The notes beneath the pieces were generated by a model that saw nothing but the letters and a program-made list of their open reading frames with translations, searched no databases and had not been told where the DNA came from. Source: Streptococcus infantis SK970 (GTDB lineage Bacteria; Bacillota; Bacilli; Lactobacillales; Streptococcaceae). Taken from it: a stretch of DNA of 64,000 bases. Positions 1 through 9,500 of this stretch are shown piece after piece. Both the position numbers and the translations under genes were made by a program. How positions within the stretch are numbered: position 1 is the stretch's first letter; every line of letters begins with the position of its first letter. The stretch is taken from NCBI GenBank assembly GCA_000223255.2, contig AFUT01000004.1:1-64000 (forward strand), read 5' to 3'.

Positions 1-5
1 ATTTT

Positions 6-1331
6 TTATTCCATCTCAAAAGCTTCACTCTTTTGCTTATTTGGAAGAATAAGAGAAAGTAAAATCCCAATGATCGCTGGTACTAACCATGGCAATGAGG
101 CCTTAGCAAATGGTAGAGCATTCACAATATTGGCAAGGAAGGTCACTTCAAATGAACTTCCCAAGACACTAGCTACGGCAATAGCTGTAACAAGACCCAT
201 CGTCAATTGCATGCCTGGTTTTGAAAGTGGTACAAACTTGTTCACAATCACAATCATAACAATGGCAATGGTGATTGGATACAAGATAACTAGGACAGGG
301 ATAGAATATTTGATGATTGCATCAAGACCGAGGTTGGCAATTGCAAAACCAATCAAGGTAAAGACAGTCGCATAAACCTTATAGCTGAGTTGTGGGAAAC
401 GTCCGTTAAAGAATTCAGCAGTTGAAACAATCAAACCTACAGTCGTTGTGAAGCAAGTTACTGTTACCATGGCTGCTAGGAATAATTGAGCTGTTGAACC
501 AAAGATTTCTTGGGTCGCTTGTGACAAGATATAAACCCCTGGAGTTCCACCCTTCATCGCTTCTTCTGTCATCGGGAAGTGATTTCCAAGGAAACCTAGG
601 CCAATGTATAGAGCACTAAAGCCAAGCGCTACGACAATTCCGACTACCCAAATGGTTGAGATGTACTCTTTTTTACTCGAAAATCCAAGTTGTTTCAAGG
701 TTTCAACCGCGATTACACTAAAGGCAACAGATGCGAGAGCATCTAGAGTATTATATCCTTCAAGGAATCCTGCTCCAAATGCTGAATCTTGATAAGCTGC
801 TGTAGCTGCTTGTGGAGCATTTCCACCATATTTGAGGGCTCCAAGGATTACCAAGATGATAATCAAGAGGGCAAAAACTGGAGTCAAAACACGGCCGATA
901 CGATCCAAAATCTTTGAAGGATTAAGCGCGATTAAGTATGCTGCAACAAAGTAGAGAATGGTAAAGGCAATCAAACCTAACCCCTTATCTGCTTCGGCTA
1001 GGAGGGGACTAATCCCTACTGCATAAGAAGTTGTTGCAGTACGTGGAATGGCAAAGAATGGACCAATCGACAAGTACAAAACTGCTAGATAAATCGTTGC
1101 AAACCAAGGGGAAATCTTTGTAGAAATCTCATAGATATAGCCCTTAGGATTTAAGGTCCCGATGATCAAGGTCAAGACGGCAAGTCCGACACCTGAAAGT
1201 ACAAATCCTGCAATGGCAGGGAGAAAGTGTTCCCCAGATTGAGCACCTAGAGTAGGGGGGAAAATCAAATTACCCGCACCAAAAAATATTCCAAACAGGA
1301 GTAATCCTGTTAAAGCACCTTTTTTAGCCAT
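6..1331 (-). CDS. brnQ: Branched-chain amino acid:cation symporter (LIVCS family)
   Basis: 441-residue polytopic membrane protein that imports leucine, isoleucine and valine with Na+ or H+. The N-terminus carries the family hallmark FGAGNLIFPP (residues 17-26), followed by about twelve hydrophobic segments; the length is normal for BrnQ. The ATG at 1331 follows an AAGGAGAG ribosome binding site. A -10 like TATACT lies at 1365-1370 on the minus strand, and a CodY-box-like sequence is at 1423-1437. The gene stands alone; the next gene upstream is separated by a hairpin terminator. Family assignment is firm; the exact amino acid preference is inferred. Confidence 0.93.
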   Translation of the reverse strand: MAKKGALTGLLLFGIFFGAGNLIFPPTLGAQSGEHFLPAIAGFVLSGVGLAVLTLIIGTLNPKGYIYEISTKISPWFATIYLAVLYLSIGPFFAIPRTATTSYAVGISPLLAEADKGLGLIAFTILYFVAAYLIALNPSKILDRIGRVLTPVFALLIIILVILGALKYGGNAPQAATAAYQDSAFGAGFLEGYNTLDALASVAFSVIAVETLKQLGFSSKKEYISTIWVVGIVVALGFSALYIGLGFLGNHFPMTEEAMKGGTPGVYILSQATQEIFGSTAQLFLAAMVTVTCFTTTVGLIVSTAEFFNGRFPQLSYKVYATVFTLIGFAIANLGLDAIIKYSIPVLVILYPITIAIVMIVIVNKFVPLSKPGMQLTMGLVTAIAVASVLGSSFEVTFLANIVNALPFAKASLPWLVPAIIGILLSLILPNKQKSEAFEME

Positions 1332-1422
1332 AAACTCTCCTTATATAAAATAAAATACTTTCTTAGTATAACATGATTAAAGGCTTGAAAAGGCTATCTC
1401 GGAATAATTTTAAAATGTTTTC

Positions 1423-1437
1423 AATTTTCTGATTTTT
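1423..1437. promoter_or_regulatory. Possible CodY box upstream of brnQ
   Basis: AATTTTCTGATTTTT matches the CodY consensus AATTTTCWGAAAATT with about three mismatches, roughly 90 bases upstream of the brnQ start. CodY control of branched-chain amino acid uptake is common in Firmicutes. The match is weak and A/T-rich sequence gives chance hits, so this is a suggestion only. Confidence 0.25.
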
Positions 1438-1447
1438 AGAGCAAATA

Positions 1448-1492
1448 AACTCCCTTTAAAACCGTTCTTATTTTCGGTCTTAAAGGGAGTTT
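1448..1492. terminator. Bidirectional hairpin terminator between rhodanese gene and brnQ
   Basis: Stem of 17 bases (AACTCCCTTTAAAACCG pairing with CGGTCTTAAAGGGAGTT, one wobble pair) with a 10-base loop. The plus strand continues into TTTTTT. It ends the minus-strand nitroreductase-pepV-UDG-rhodanese run. Confidence 0.8.
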
Positions 1493-1496
1493 TTTC

Positions 1497-1778
1497 TTAT
1501 TCAAAGGCATCCATGCCACCTTGGACATTGACAACCTCATAGCCTTGTTCTGCTAAAAATTGACAAGCGCGTGCTGAACGCATTCCTGATTTACAAATCA
1601 CGTAGTAAAGATTATCCTTATCTAGTTGTTTATAAGTATCAGCTAATTGGCTGAGAGGTAAATTACGAGCGCCTTCTAAATAAAGAGTCTCAAATTCCTC
1701 TACTTCTCTCACATCTCATACAGAAAGCGACTCTTTCTGGTATAGTTGGTAAAAATCATTAAAAGTAATTTCTTTCAT
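1497..1778 (-). pseudogene. Rhodanese-like sulfurtransferase domain protein, interrupted by an in-frame TGA
   Basis: A single-domain rhodanese of 93 codons. The ATG at 1778 overlaps the stop of the upstream uracil-DNA glycosylase gene as ATGA, so translation is probably coupled. The reading frame starts MKEITFNDFYQLYQ, but codon 21 (1718-1716) is TGA, directly before the conserved D-V-R-E. After the stop the frame is intact and contains the active-site loop CKSGMRS (Cys at about residue 62) and the C-terminal G-G-M-D-A-F. Rhodaneses transfer sulfane sulfur. A restart at the GTG (1712) would give 71 residues lacking the first beta strand. Unlike the frameshifts elsewhere in the window, this is a point nonsense change, with no length change. 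Confidence 0.75.
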
Positions 1779-2365
1779 TTTTCTTCTCCGAGAATTTTTT
1801 GAATTCTTTCTTTCAAGTCAGGCAAAACATCTGCTTCAAACCAAGGATTCTTTTTCATCCAGATTTGGTTGCGTGGTGATGGGTGTACAAGAGGGAAATA
1901 ATCAGGCAAATAATCTTTAAATCGATGCACACGGTCTGTCACCTTGCCACTAACTTTCTCATGTAGATAGTAAGCCTGCGCATACTGGCCAATCAAGAGT
2001 GTTAATTGAATATCTGGCAATTCCTTCAAGAGTTCTGGATGCCATTTTTCTGCAAAACCTGGGCGTGGTGGTAGGTCACCAGATTTCCCGTGTCCTGGAA
2101 AATAGAAATCCATGGGCATGACTGCAAAGTAACCTGAGTTATAAAACGTATCTTCATCCACACCCAACCATTCTCGCAAGCGATCACCACTTTTATCCTT
2201 CCAGTAAAGTCCTGCTTCTTGAGTTTTGAGTCCAGGCGCCTGGCCAATGATATTGATACGAGCAGTCTTTGGTGCTGCAAAAAGAGGCTGGATTCCTTGC
2301 TCAGTATAGCTAGCATTCTGTGGATCCGCCATAATGGCTTGCTTGATTTTTTCGATTTGAGACAT
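1775..2365 (-). CDS. Uracil-DNA glycosylase family protein
   Basis: 196 residues from the ATG at 2365, chosen because GGAGGG lies six bases upstream; an earlier in-frame start (2395) lacks such a site. Members of the UDG superfamily remove uracil from DNA. Visible motifs are GQAPG (residues 41-45, the water-activating loop region) and HPSPRN (161-166, the minor-groove intercalation/His loop). This is not classical Ung (which has GQDPYH); it belongs to the small UDG-like group common in lactic acid bacteria. It sits between pepV upstream and the rhodanese gene downstream, with a 4-base overlap with the latter. Enzyme class is well supported, substrate range is not known from sequence. Confidence 0.85.
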   Translation of the reverse strand: MSQIEKIKQAIMADPQNASYTEQGIQPLFAAPKTARINIIGQAPGLKTQEAGLYWKDKSGDRLREWLGVDEDTFYNSGYFAVMPMDFYFPGHGKSGDLPPRPGFAEKWHPELLKELPDIQLTLLIGQYAQAYYLHEKVSGKVTDRVHRFKDYLPDYFPLVHPSPRNQIWMKKNPWFEADVLPDLKERIQKILGEEK

Positions 2366-2417
2366 CTGTTTCCCTCCAAAAAGAAGTCCAAGCATAAAAT
2401 CTCAGACTCCTATATCA

Positions 2418-3818
2418 TTATTTGATCAATTCATAGATAGCTTCAGCGTAGATAGCTGCTGCTCGGAAAAGATCATCCAAGGCGATAAATTCGTTGGCCT
2501 GGTGCATAGTATCGATAGAATCTGGGAACATAGCACCGTAGGCTACACCACGCTCTAAGAGACGACCAAATGTCCCACCACCGATGACTTGTTCGTGACC
2601 TTGAAGTCCTGTTTGTTTTTCATAGACATTCAACAAGGTTTGCACAAGTGGATCTTCCATTGGCACATAGTGAGGCGTGTGACCGTGTTCAGAAAGACTA
2701 ACTGAAGCAACTGGCAAGGTTTCAAGAACTGTCTTGATTTGCTCTGGGCTTGTTCCTTTTGGATAACGGAAGTTGAGGGCAATAGTATTGTCAGCACTTG
2801 CTTGGTCAAAGCGGAAGACCCCAGCATTCATAGAAAGGGCACCCATCTTTTCATCCACATGAGCAACCTTCAAGTTCTTGCCTTCGTGGTCATTCAAAAG
2901 AATCTTACCAGCAATATCGAGGTAGTCTTTTGCAGGCCCTTCAAAGGCAAATTGGCTGAGGAAGAGGGCGAGGTAAGTCGCACCATTGACACCTGAAGCA
3001 GGCATAGCACCATGGGCTGATTTACCGATAATCGTAACCTTGTACTTGCCGTTCTCTTCTTGAATTTCTCCTCTAAGCTTGTGCTCTGCAACAAAGGCAT
3101 CTAATTTCGCTTGCAAATCAGCCAAGTCTCCCGAAACAACTGCAGTTGCTGATTCTGGCACCATATTTTCACGCAAACCACCTGTAAATCTATGAAGACG
3201 AGCTGCACCAGTATTTTCACCAGCAAAGTGGAGGTATTCTGTAATATTTCCCTTTTCACCATTGATGATAGGGAATTCAGCATCTGGAGAGAAGCCAAAG
3301 TCTGGTTTTTCAAGTCCTACATGCTCAAAGTAGTAGTCCATATCTGCCCAACCTGATTCTTCGTCAGTTCCCACAATGAAACGAACTTTCTTAGAAGTTG
3401 GAAGTCCCAATTCTTTGATGATTTTCAAACCATAGTAACATGCTGTTGTTGGTCCCTTATCGTCAGAAGCACCACGCGCATAGAGACGACCATCTTTGAT
3501 AGTTGGAGTGTAAGGATCAGTATCCCATCCACTACCTGCTGGCACTACGTCCATGTGGGCAAAGATTCCAAGGACTTCTTCTCCTTCACCAAACTCGAAA
3601 TGTCCTGCATAGTTATCAACATTTTTGGTTGGGTATCCGTCACGGTCTGCGATTTCAAGGAATTTCTCCAAAGCTTTTACCGGACCAGGTCCAAAAGGAT
3701 GTTGCACATCTGCCTTACTGTCATCGCGTTCTGAGTTGATTTCCAAAAGGCTAAACAAGTCAGCCAAGAGAGCTTCTTTACGTTTTTCTACTTCTGCTGT
3801 AAAATCAATAACTGTCAT
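2418..3818 (-). CDS. pepV: Dipeptidase PepV (M20 family)
   Basis: 466-residue cytoplasmic zinc dipeptidase that splits a wide range of dipeptides, supplying amino acids after oligopeptide uptake. The M20 metal-binding motif HMDVVPAG (H88, D90) is present, then ARGASDDKGP with the bridging Asp, and GTDEESGW with the catalytic Glu pair. The length matches lactococcal/streptococcal PepV. It lies 9 bases downstream of the nitroreductase gene and about 50 bases upstream of the UDG gene, so all are probably co-transcribed. Confidence 0.95.
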   Translation of the reverse strand: MTVIDFTAEVEKRKEALLADLFSLLEINSERDDSKADVQHPFGPGPVKALEKFLEIADRDGYPTKNVDNYAGHFEFGEGEEVLGIFAHMDVVPAGSGWDTDPYTPTIKDGRLYARGASDDKGPTTACYYGLKIIKELGLPTSKKVRFIVGTDEESGWADMDYYFEHVGLEKPDFGFSPDAEFPIINGEKGNITEYLHFAGENTGAARLHRFTGGLRENMVPESATAVVSGDLADLQAKLDAFVAEHKLRGEIQEENGKYKVTIIGKSAHGAMPASGVNGATYLALFLSQFAFEGPAKDYLDIAGKILLNDHEGKNLKVAHVDEKMGALSMNAGVFRFDQASADNTIALNFRYPKGTSPEQIKTVLETLPVASVSLSEHGHTPHYVPMEDPLVQTLLNVYEKQTGLQGHEQVIGGGTFGRLLERGVAYGAMFPDSIDTMHQANEFIALDDLFRAAAIYAEAIYELIK

Positions 3819-3827
3819 TTTTACTTC

Positions 3828-4433
3828 CTATCTTTTTTCGATAATTTCATCTACTGGCAAGCGGTAGCTTGGTTCCAACTTCTCGTCTGTGTATCCTACT
3901 GTGATCAAAAGTTCTGGACGGAAGCGTTCTTCGATTTCCAAGACTTCATTGGCTTTTGATTTATCAAAACCAAGAATAATATTTGAACCAATTCCTTGGT
4001 CTGTCAGTGCCAAGACAAGGTTCATAGCAACGAGACCTGCATTAAGGGCTAGGTAGTCACTGATTTGTTGTTCATTGTAACGCGCAAACTCTGCTGGAAG
4101 ATTTTTCATAAAGTACTGAAGTTGTTCTTCTGAGAAATTCTTTGCTCCACCAACACGGGCAATCTTGCGAGCTCGTTTAGCTAGGTCAGTGTCTGTAAAC
4201 AAGGCAATGGTTACAGGGGCAGATGCTACTTGCTCAAAGTTTGAACCGTAAGCCAATTTTGCTAGTTCAGCATTTCTCTCACGAACCACAACAAACTTCC
4301 AAGGCTGACTGTTGTGAGCACTCGGTGCCAAGGTTGCGATTTCAATAGCTGTTCGAACATCCTTGGGATCAACCGGTTTATCAATAAAATGCTTAATCGC
4401 ATGACGTTTTTTATTTAACTCAAGAAATTTCAT
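3828..4433 (-). CDS. Nitroreductase family protein (FMN-dependent oxidoreductase)
   Basis: 201 residues. The N-terminal K-K-R-H-A-I-K-H-F and the block APSAHNSQPWKFVVV (about residues 36-50) are the FMN-binding signature of the nitroreductase fold; the C-terminal ELLITVGY also fits. These flavoproteins use NAD(P)H to reduce nitroaromatics, quinones or flavins as homodimers. First gene of the minus-strand run with pepV, the UDG gene and the rhodanese gene. Physiological substrate cannot be read from sequence. Confidence 0.9.
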   Translation of the reverse strand: MKFLELNKKRHAIKHFIDKPVDPKDVRTAIEIATLAPSAHNSQPWKFVVVRERNAELAKLAYGSNFEQVASAPVTIALFTDTDLAKRARKIARVGGAKNFSEEQLQYFMKNLPAEFARYNEQQISDYLALNAGLVAMNLVLALTDQGIGSNIILGFDKSKANEVLEIEERFRPELLITVGYTDEKLEPSYRLPVDEIIEKR

Positions 4434-4664
4434 AATTGATTTCCTTTTCTATTTCTACTGCTTCCATTTTACCACATTCTGAAAGAGCTTGCAGAGATTT
4501 TTCATTCGTGGCCTAAATTATCTTTTTCTTATCTGAATTAAATTTTAGATTACAAACTCAAACTGAAAATTATAATATTTTTCTATCACTTCCATAAAAA
4601 ATATATATTGGCTATTTGATTGATTGTCTGGTAAGCTAGATACCATTAAGTAAAGGAGACACAC

Positions 4665-5474
4665 ATGAAAAAATTATTCTTATTATTAGCCATTAGTCCC
4701 TTGTTGGTAGCCTGTGGACAATCTAAACAGGATAGTACTTCAACTTCTACTACTAGCCCTAAAACCATTGTCGTAGCCACTGCCGGAGACATTCCACCTT
4801 TTGACTTTGAACAAGATGGTAATTTAACTGGATATGATGTTGAAGTTTTAAAAGCGGTCGATGAAAAACTAGATCAATACAAGATTGAATTTCAAAAAAC
4901 AGCTTGGGAAAGTATCTTCCCTGGAGTTGATGCTGGCCGTTACCAAGCTGCTGCCAACAACTTGAGCTACACCAAAGAGAGAGCCGACAAATATCTCTAC
5001 TCCCTACCTATCGCAAAAAATCCTTTGGTTCTCGTGAGCAGAAAAGACAAGGCTCTTACCTCTCTTCAAGACATCGCTGGTAAAACTACACAGGATGACA
5101 CTGGAACTTCTACTGCCAAGGTTGTTACAGACTGGAATCAAAGCCACTCAGACAATCCTGCCACCATCCAATACTCTGGTGAGGATGTGGCTAAGCGTCT
5201 GACTGACCTCGCCAATGGTGAATTTGATTTCCTAATCTTTGATAAAATCTCTGTTCAAAAGATTATCCAAGACCGAGGATTAGACTTGAACGTAGTCGAC
5301 TTGGAAAGCAATGATAATCCAAATAACTACATTATCTTCTCAAGCGATCAAAAAGAATTTAAAGAACAATTTGACAAGGTTCTCAAAGAACTCTACCAAG
5401 ATGGAACCCTTGAAAAACTCAGCAAAACCTATCTCGGTGGTTCTTACTTACCAGATAAATCTCAATTACAATAA
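4665..5474 (+). CDS. Amino acid ABC transporter substrate-binding lipoprotein
   Basis: 269 residues. The signal peptide ends in a lipobox LVAC with lipidated Cys17, followed by a Ser/Thr-rich linker and a bacterial family 3 solute-binding domain (VVATAGDIPPFDFEQDG onward, with the DVEVLKAVDEKL and AAANNLSYTKERADKY segments typical of polar amino acid and cystine binders). The ATG has a GGAG site eight bases upstream. No permease or ATPase gene is adjacent; it must use components encoded elsewhere. Substrate is unassigned; cystine or a polar amino acid is the likeliest class. Confidence 0.88.
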   Translation: MKKLFLLLAISPLLVACGQSKQDSTSTSTTSPKTIVVATAGDIPPFDFEQDGNLTGYDVEVLKAVDEKLDQYKIEFQKTAWESIFPGVDAGRYQAAANNLSYTKERADKYLYSLPIAKNPLVLVSRKDKALTSLQDIAGKTTQDDTGTSTAKVVTDWNQSHSDNPATIQYSGEDVAKRLTDLANGEFDFLIFDKISVQKIIQDRGLDLNVVDLESNDNPNNYIIFSSDQKEFKEQFDKVLKELYQDGTLEKLSKTYLGGSYLPDKSQLQ

Positions 5475-5484
5475 GATATATTAA

Positions 5485-5515
5485 AAACGATTGGCTAGTC
5501 CAATCGTTTATTTAG
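5485..5515 (+). terminator. Rho-independent terminator
   Basis: Perfect 10-base stem AAACGATTGG / CCAATCGTTT with a 5-base loop, followed by a short T-rich tail, directly after the binding protein gene. Confidence 0.75.
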
Positions 5516-5537
5516 TATCTGTTAATTAAAGCAACTC

Positions 5538-6371
5538 TTACAAAAAATCAAAATAATTCTTGACATCCTCTACATAGCCATGCTTTTCAATTAAACTAGC
5601 TAACAAATCTCTATTATGTCCTTGGTAATTGTCCTCACGTCGCAACTCTTCATACATTTCGATAAAAGGAAGGTCTTTGGTCTTGGCTGACTCTAGCTCT
5701 GCTTCATAGTCATAGGCAACTTTTCGAAATTGAATATTGACTAACTCACCATTTTCAACCTCAAGTAAGGCATACTGGGCACGGTGATTTTTCAGCCCTA
5801 CCCAGTCAAAATAAGGCATACCAATCGAACCTGGATTGATGATTTGTTGACCTTGGCTACCATAACGAAGCAACTGCTTGTGAACATGACCATAGACGGC
5901 CACATCAGTAGTTTCATCCAGTAACTGGTCAAAGTTTTCGGTATCATTTTCAACCAGCAAATCACCACCATAATTTTTCTCAGGTAAATTATGTGAAAGA
6001 GAAAAGCGCAAGCCTTCTACTTCTTTCTTGGCTACCATAGATAGATTTCTCAACCAATCAATATGCTCTGGGTTTAGATGCTCCATCAGATACTGGGTCA
6101 ATCGCATAAGCTGGATTTCTTGGGGATCCTCTAAACCATATTGCCCATCTAAAGCCTCTAACACACAATCATCCCAGTTGCCTCGAACAGATGCTGTAAT
6201 GGGAAGGTCTTTCAAAAGAGCCACCAAGTCATTTGCTCCCGGTCCAGGAAGAAAAATATCTCCCAGAAGCCAATATTCAGTCACTCCCAATTTTTTAGCG
6301 TCCTCAAGCACTCCAGCTAAGGCTGTCGTGTTGCCATGAATGTCTGATAAAATTGCAATCTTATGGTTCAT
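5538..6371 (-). CDS. Metallophosphoesterase (calcineurin-like)
   Basis: 277 residues from the ATG at 6371, which has GAGAG eight bases upstream; a GTG three codons earlier is the only longer option. Two-metal phosphoesterase motifs appear in order: SDIHGN (D10, H12), GDIFLPGPG, GNWDD, SHN and GHVHK. The family hydrolyses phosphodiesters or phosphomonoesters; the YfcE/diadenosine tetraphosphatase-like architecture is seen, but no substrate can be assigned. Convergent with the upstream lipoprotein gene. Confidence 0.88.
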   Translation of the reverse strand: MNHKIAILSDIHGNTTALAGVLEDAKKLGVTEYWLLGDIFLPGPGANDLVALLKDLPITASVRGNWDDCVLEALDGQYGLEDPQEIQLMRLTQYLMEHLNPEHIDWLRNLSMVAKKEVEGLRFSLSHNLPEKNYGGDLLVENDTENFDQLLDETTDVAVYGHVHKQLLRYGSQGQQIINPGSIGMPYFDWVGLKNHRAQYALLEVENGELVNIQFRKVAYDYEAELESAKTKDLPFIEMYEELRREDNYQGHNRDLLASLIEKHGYVEDVKNYFDFL

Positions 6372-6473
6372 TTTACACACTCTCTTTATTAATATTTATT
6401 TATTCTAGCTATCCCTTACACCGTTATAGGTCTGCACCTTTCTTCATCTCACTTCTCCGTGCTAGGGGTTCTT

Positions 6474-7368
6474 TTAGTTCCTTAAATATCTCACATATTC
6501 TACTAATACGTAGATGAGGATTGTTAAACAAATGATAATCTCTAACCAAACGAGGAGGTTGAGGACCGGAAACTGCAGAATGCCTTGGGACATTTTCAAT
6601 GAAGTTGCTGTGATGATGGTTGGAAAGGTTAGGGCTGAAAAGGCTGGTTGGAAACCTTGTTTTAAAATCCTTGGCAAGCGACTAAGGACAAAGAAAAGAA
6701 GGTCTGTGATGCAAGGATCATAACTAGTAAAATCCAACTAGGAAGACTGTATCCTCCTACTCTCACTAATGCTGCCAAAAGGAGAGAAAATGGTGCACAG
6801 TAGATACCTTCTTGCCCCAGCAAAGCTAGTGGCAATGGATTCTTTTTCAAATCTTGATAGATCAGAGGGTACAGGATGAGGGTTAAAATAAAACCAAAAA
6901 TCCAAGCTCCATAAGCAATCCCGACAATCCCCACCACTGGGTATGTCAAGCTTGCTACTGCTATTCCTACATAAAGAACAGTCCAGGTCGGTGTTGCACT
7001 GGCCCTTTGTTTAACCAAGACATAGTTCTTTGTAAAGTATAAGATGAGGTAAACATCTAGAAGAAAAGCAAACCACCAGAGAATCTGTGCAACAATGCTC
7101 AAGCTCATAGGTAACGCTCGTAGCAAATAGGTCGATAAAATCATACCTGCCATGGGAAAAGTCGCCATTCCTGACAAGACGGGTGCTTTCTTTAATTCTT
7201 GTTTGCTTTCTTGCCAATCACTAAGGTGACTTACCAAAAATAAAACCATAGAATCAAGCCTGACAAACTAAGCAAATGAGAAAGAAATGGGAAGGTATCT
7301 AAGATAAGATTACCTGCACCAGCTAAACCCAACAAGCAGCCTGAAAAGGCCAAGGGCAGTTTTTTCAT
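6474..7368 (-). pseudogene. TDT family transporter (tellurite-resistance/dicarboxylate transporter), two frameshifts
   Basis: The ATG at 7368, with GGAG upstream, opens a reading frame of M-K-K-L-P-L-A-F-S-G that runs into a stop after W-F-Y-F-W. Adding one A to the run at 7236-7240 joins it to the long hydrophobic middle part (7249-6662). Adding one A to the run at 6694-6697 joins that to the C-terminal part ending at 6474. The repaired protein would be 298 residues with about ten membrane spans, as in TehA/Mae1-type dicarboxylate or anion exporters. Both breaks are single-base losses in homopolymers. As read, the gene is non-functional. Confidence 0.8.
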
Positions 7369-7431
7369 ATGTATCTCCAATAATCATATTATTATTAGTA
7401 TAGCATAAAAGCGCTTAAAAAGGCATTCAAA

Positions 7432-7465
7432 AATGGAGCCTGAACCTGTCAGACTCCATTCTTTT
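7432..7465. terminator. Hairpin terminator after the AhpD-like gene
   Basis: AATGGAG pairs with CTCCATT around an inner CTGA/TCAG stem. T-rich sequence follows on both strands, so it can act in both directions. Confidence 0.65.
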
Positions 7466-7472
7466 TTATAAT

Positions 7473-8021
7473 TTAGGCATAGGGTTGCAACTCTGGATTA
7501 ATTGGCGTATTAGCTAAGTTATTAGCATAGTTGCAGAGGGTTGCCAAACTCACACCAAGAATGACATCTAATGCATTCTCTTGCGTGTAGCCAGCTTCCA
7601 AAAACTCTCCAAGTGCTTCATCACCTACGCGTCCTTTGGTGTTAATGACTGCCAAGGTAAATTTGGCAAGGGTATCCAACTTAGGATCTGTCTCAATCGG
7701 AGTACGATTGCGAAGGGCTTGGAGAAGATCATCATTCATCTGGATTTGCTTGATAGAAAAGGCTGTATGCCCTGCTACACAGAAGGCACATCCATTGGTT
7801 ACAGCTGCAGTGATTTGTACCACCTCGCGCTCTACAGGTGTTAGGCTATTGCGACGGTTGATAGCTCCGACAGTACGATAAGTTTCAAGAGCTGTTGGTG
7901 CATTGGCCAAAAGTCCTATGAGGTTGGGAATATAGCCATTATTGTCCTTTTGAACCGTTTCAAGAACTTCTTTAACTTCTGCTGGTACTGATTCTACTGT
8001 GTGGATGGTAAATGTTGTCAT
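7473..8021 (-). CDS. Carboxymuconolactone decarboxylase family / AhpD-like protein
   Basis: 182 residues from the ATG at 8021 (AGAGG seven bases upstream). The AhpD-like signature is visible: the EREVVQITAA helix and then C78-A-F-C81 with H85, the redox-active CxxC and proton relay seen in alkylhydroperoxidase D and related proteins. Probably a cytoplasmic peroxidase-related thiol protein. It is monocistronic, with its own terminator. The in vivo partner is unknown. Confidence 0.87.
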   Translation of the reverse strand: MTTFTIHTVESVPAEVKEVLETVQKDNNGYIPNLIGLLANAPTALETYRTVGAINRRNSLTPVEREVVQITAAVTNGCAFCVAGHTAFSIKQIQMNDDLLQALRNRTPIETDPKLDTLAKFTLAVINTKGRVGDEALGEFLEAGYTQENALDVILGVSLATLCNYANNLANTPINPELQPYA

Positions 8022-8126
8022 AAGAGGACCTCTTTTCATTTTCTTGACACCTAGTCTATCACATAATTTTCTACTTGGATAATATATATTTTTAATTGTA
8101 TTGATAGGATTTCTTTATGAAAATAA

Positions 8127-8150
8127 AAAATCACACAAAATGTGTGATTA
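8127..8150 (-). terminator. Terminator of the AGCS symporter gene
   Basis: Perfect stem AATCACACA / TGTGTGATT with a 3-base loop, followed on the minus strand by TTTTTATTTT. Confidence 0.85.
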
Positions 8151-8152
8151 GC

Positions 8153-9475
8153 TTATTTTTCAAAATACTTCTTAGTCTCAGCGATAACGACTGGAGATAA
8201 GGCTAAGAGTGCAATCAAGTTTGGTAAAGCCATGAGAGCATTGACGATATCCGCGATAATCCAGACCATATCAAGCTCGATAAATCCTCCTAGTAGGACC
8301 ATAGCAACAAAGACCACTCGATAAAGCCAGATGAAGCGAACACCAAAGAGAAACTCAAAACAACGCTCTCCATAATAATTCCATCCCAAAATCGTGGTAA
8401 AGGCAAAAAGCACCAAGAAAATTGTTAAAAGAGCTGGGCCAAAATATGAAAAGACTGTTGAAAAGGCTGACTGAGTCAAGGCAACACCATTCAAATCACT
8501 GCTCCAAACACCAGTTACCAAGATGGTCAAACCCGTCAAGGTACAAATAATCAAGGTATCAATAAAGGTGCCTGTCATAGAAATCAAACCCTGTTCTACT
8601 GGTTCATTTGTCTTGGCTGCTGCAGCTGCAATGGAGGCTGAACCTAATCCAGACTCATTTGAGAAGACTCCACGTGCCACACCATTTTGGATGGCAGTTC
8701 GGATACTTGCTCCTGCAAAGCCTCCTAGTGCAGCCACTGGACTAAAAGCTGAAGTCACGATTAAAGCAACTGTAGCGGGTATTTTCTCAATGTTAAAGAA
8801 AATAACTGTCAAGGTTCCCAAGATATAGACAATAGCCATGACGGGAACAACTGTAGTTGACACCTTAGAAATAGACTTTAGTCCACCAAAGACTGCTATC
8901 CCTACGAAAATAGATAAAACAAGTGCTGTAATTGTCGGATCAATACTAGCCGTATTTTGCACGGATTCTGTAATGGAATTCACCTGGGTAAAAGTACCAA
9001 TCCCTAAAAGTGCAACTAGTACTCCAGCTACAGCAAAGAAGATTGCAAGGGGACGCCATTTTTCGCCCATCCCTAGAAGGATATAATGCATCGGTCCTCC
9101 TGCTACCGCACCATGGTCATCCTTGGTCCGGTATTTTATGGCGAGTAGACCTTCTGCATATTTGGTTGCCATTCCAAAGAAAGCAGCCATCCACATCCAA
9201 AAGAGGGCTCCTGGTCCACCAACCTTGATAGCCGTTGCAACCCCGATGATATTTCCTGTACCAACAGTAGCGGCTAAAGCCGTACAAAGAGCCGCAAAAC
9301 TCGATACATCTCCATGCCCCTTATCCTTTGTAAAAATAAGCTGGAAGGCCTTAGGGAGACGCAGGATTTGCAAGAGTCCCAAACGAAGAGTTAAGTAAAT
9401 CCCGGTACCAACCAATAAAATCAAGAGGGGTGGTCCCCATACAAAAGCGTCTATTTCTTTCAGCAAATTTAACAT
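8153..9475 (-). CDS. Sodium:alanine/glycine symporter (AGCS family)
   Basis: 440 residues with about eleven membrane segments. Family signatures are visible: FAALCTALAATVGTGNI near residue 60-76 and NESGLGSASIAAAAA in the middle (the Na+ site region). Members import alanine or glycine with Na+. The 5' leader carries a glycine riboswitch and an intrinsic terminator, which makes glycine the likely physiological signal and probable substrate. A riboswitch ahead of this symporter type is known from other streptococci. Confidence 0.93.
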   Translation of the reverse strand: MLNLLKEIDAFVWGPPLLILLVGTGIYLTLRLGLLQILRLPKAFQLIFTKDKGHGDVSSFAALCTALAATVGTGNIIGVATAIKVGGPGALFWMWMAAFFGMATKYAEGLLAIKYRTKDDHGAVAGGPMHYILLGMGEKWRPLAIFFAVAGVLVALLGIGTFTQVNSITESVQNTASIDPTITALVLSIFVGIAVFGGLKSISKVSTTVVPVMAIVYILGTLTVIFFNIEKIPATVALIVTSAFSPVAALGGFAGASIRTAIQNGVARGVFSNESGLGSASIAAAAAKTNEPVEQGLISMTGTFIDTLIICTLTGLTILVTGVWSSDLNGVALTQSAFSTVFSYFGPALLTIFLVLFAFTTILGWNYYGERCFEFLFGVRFIWLYRVVFVAMVLLGGFIELDMVWIIADIVNALMALPNLIALLALSPVVIAETKKYFEK

Positions 9476-9500
9476 AACATTCTCCTATCTATTCAACTCC

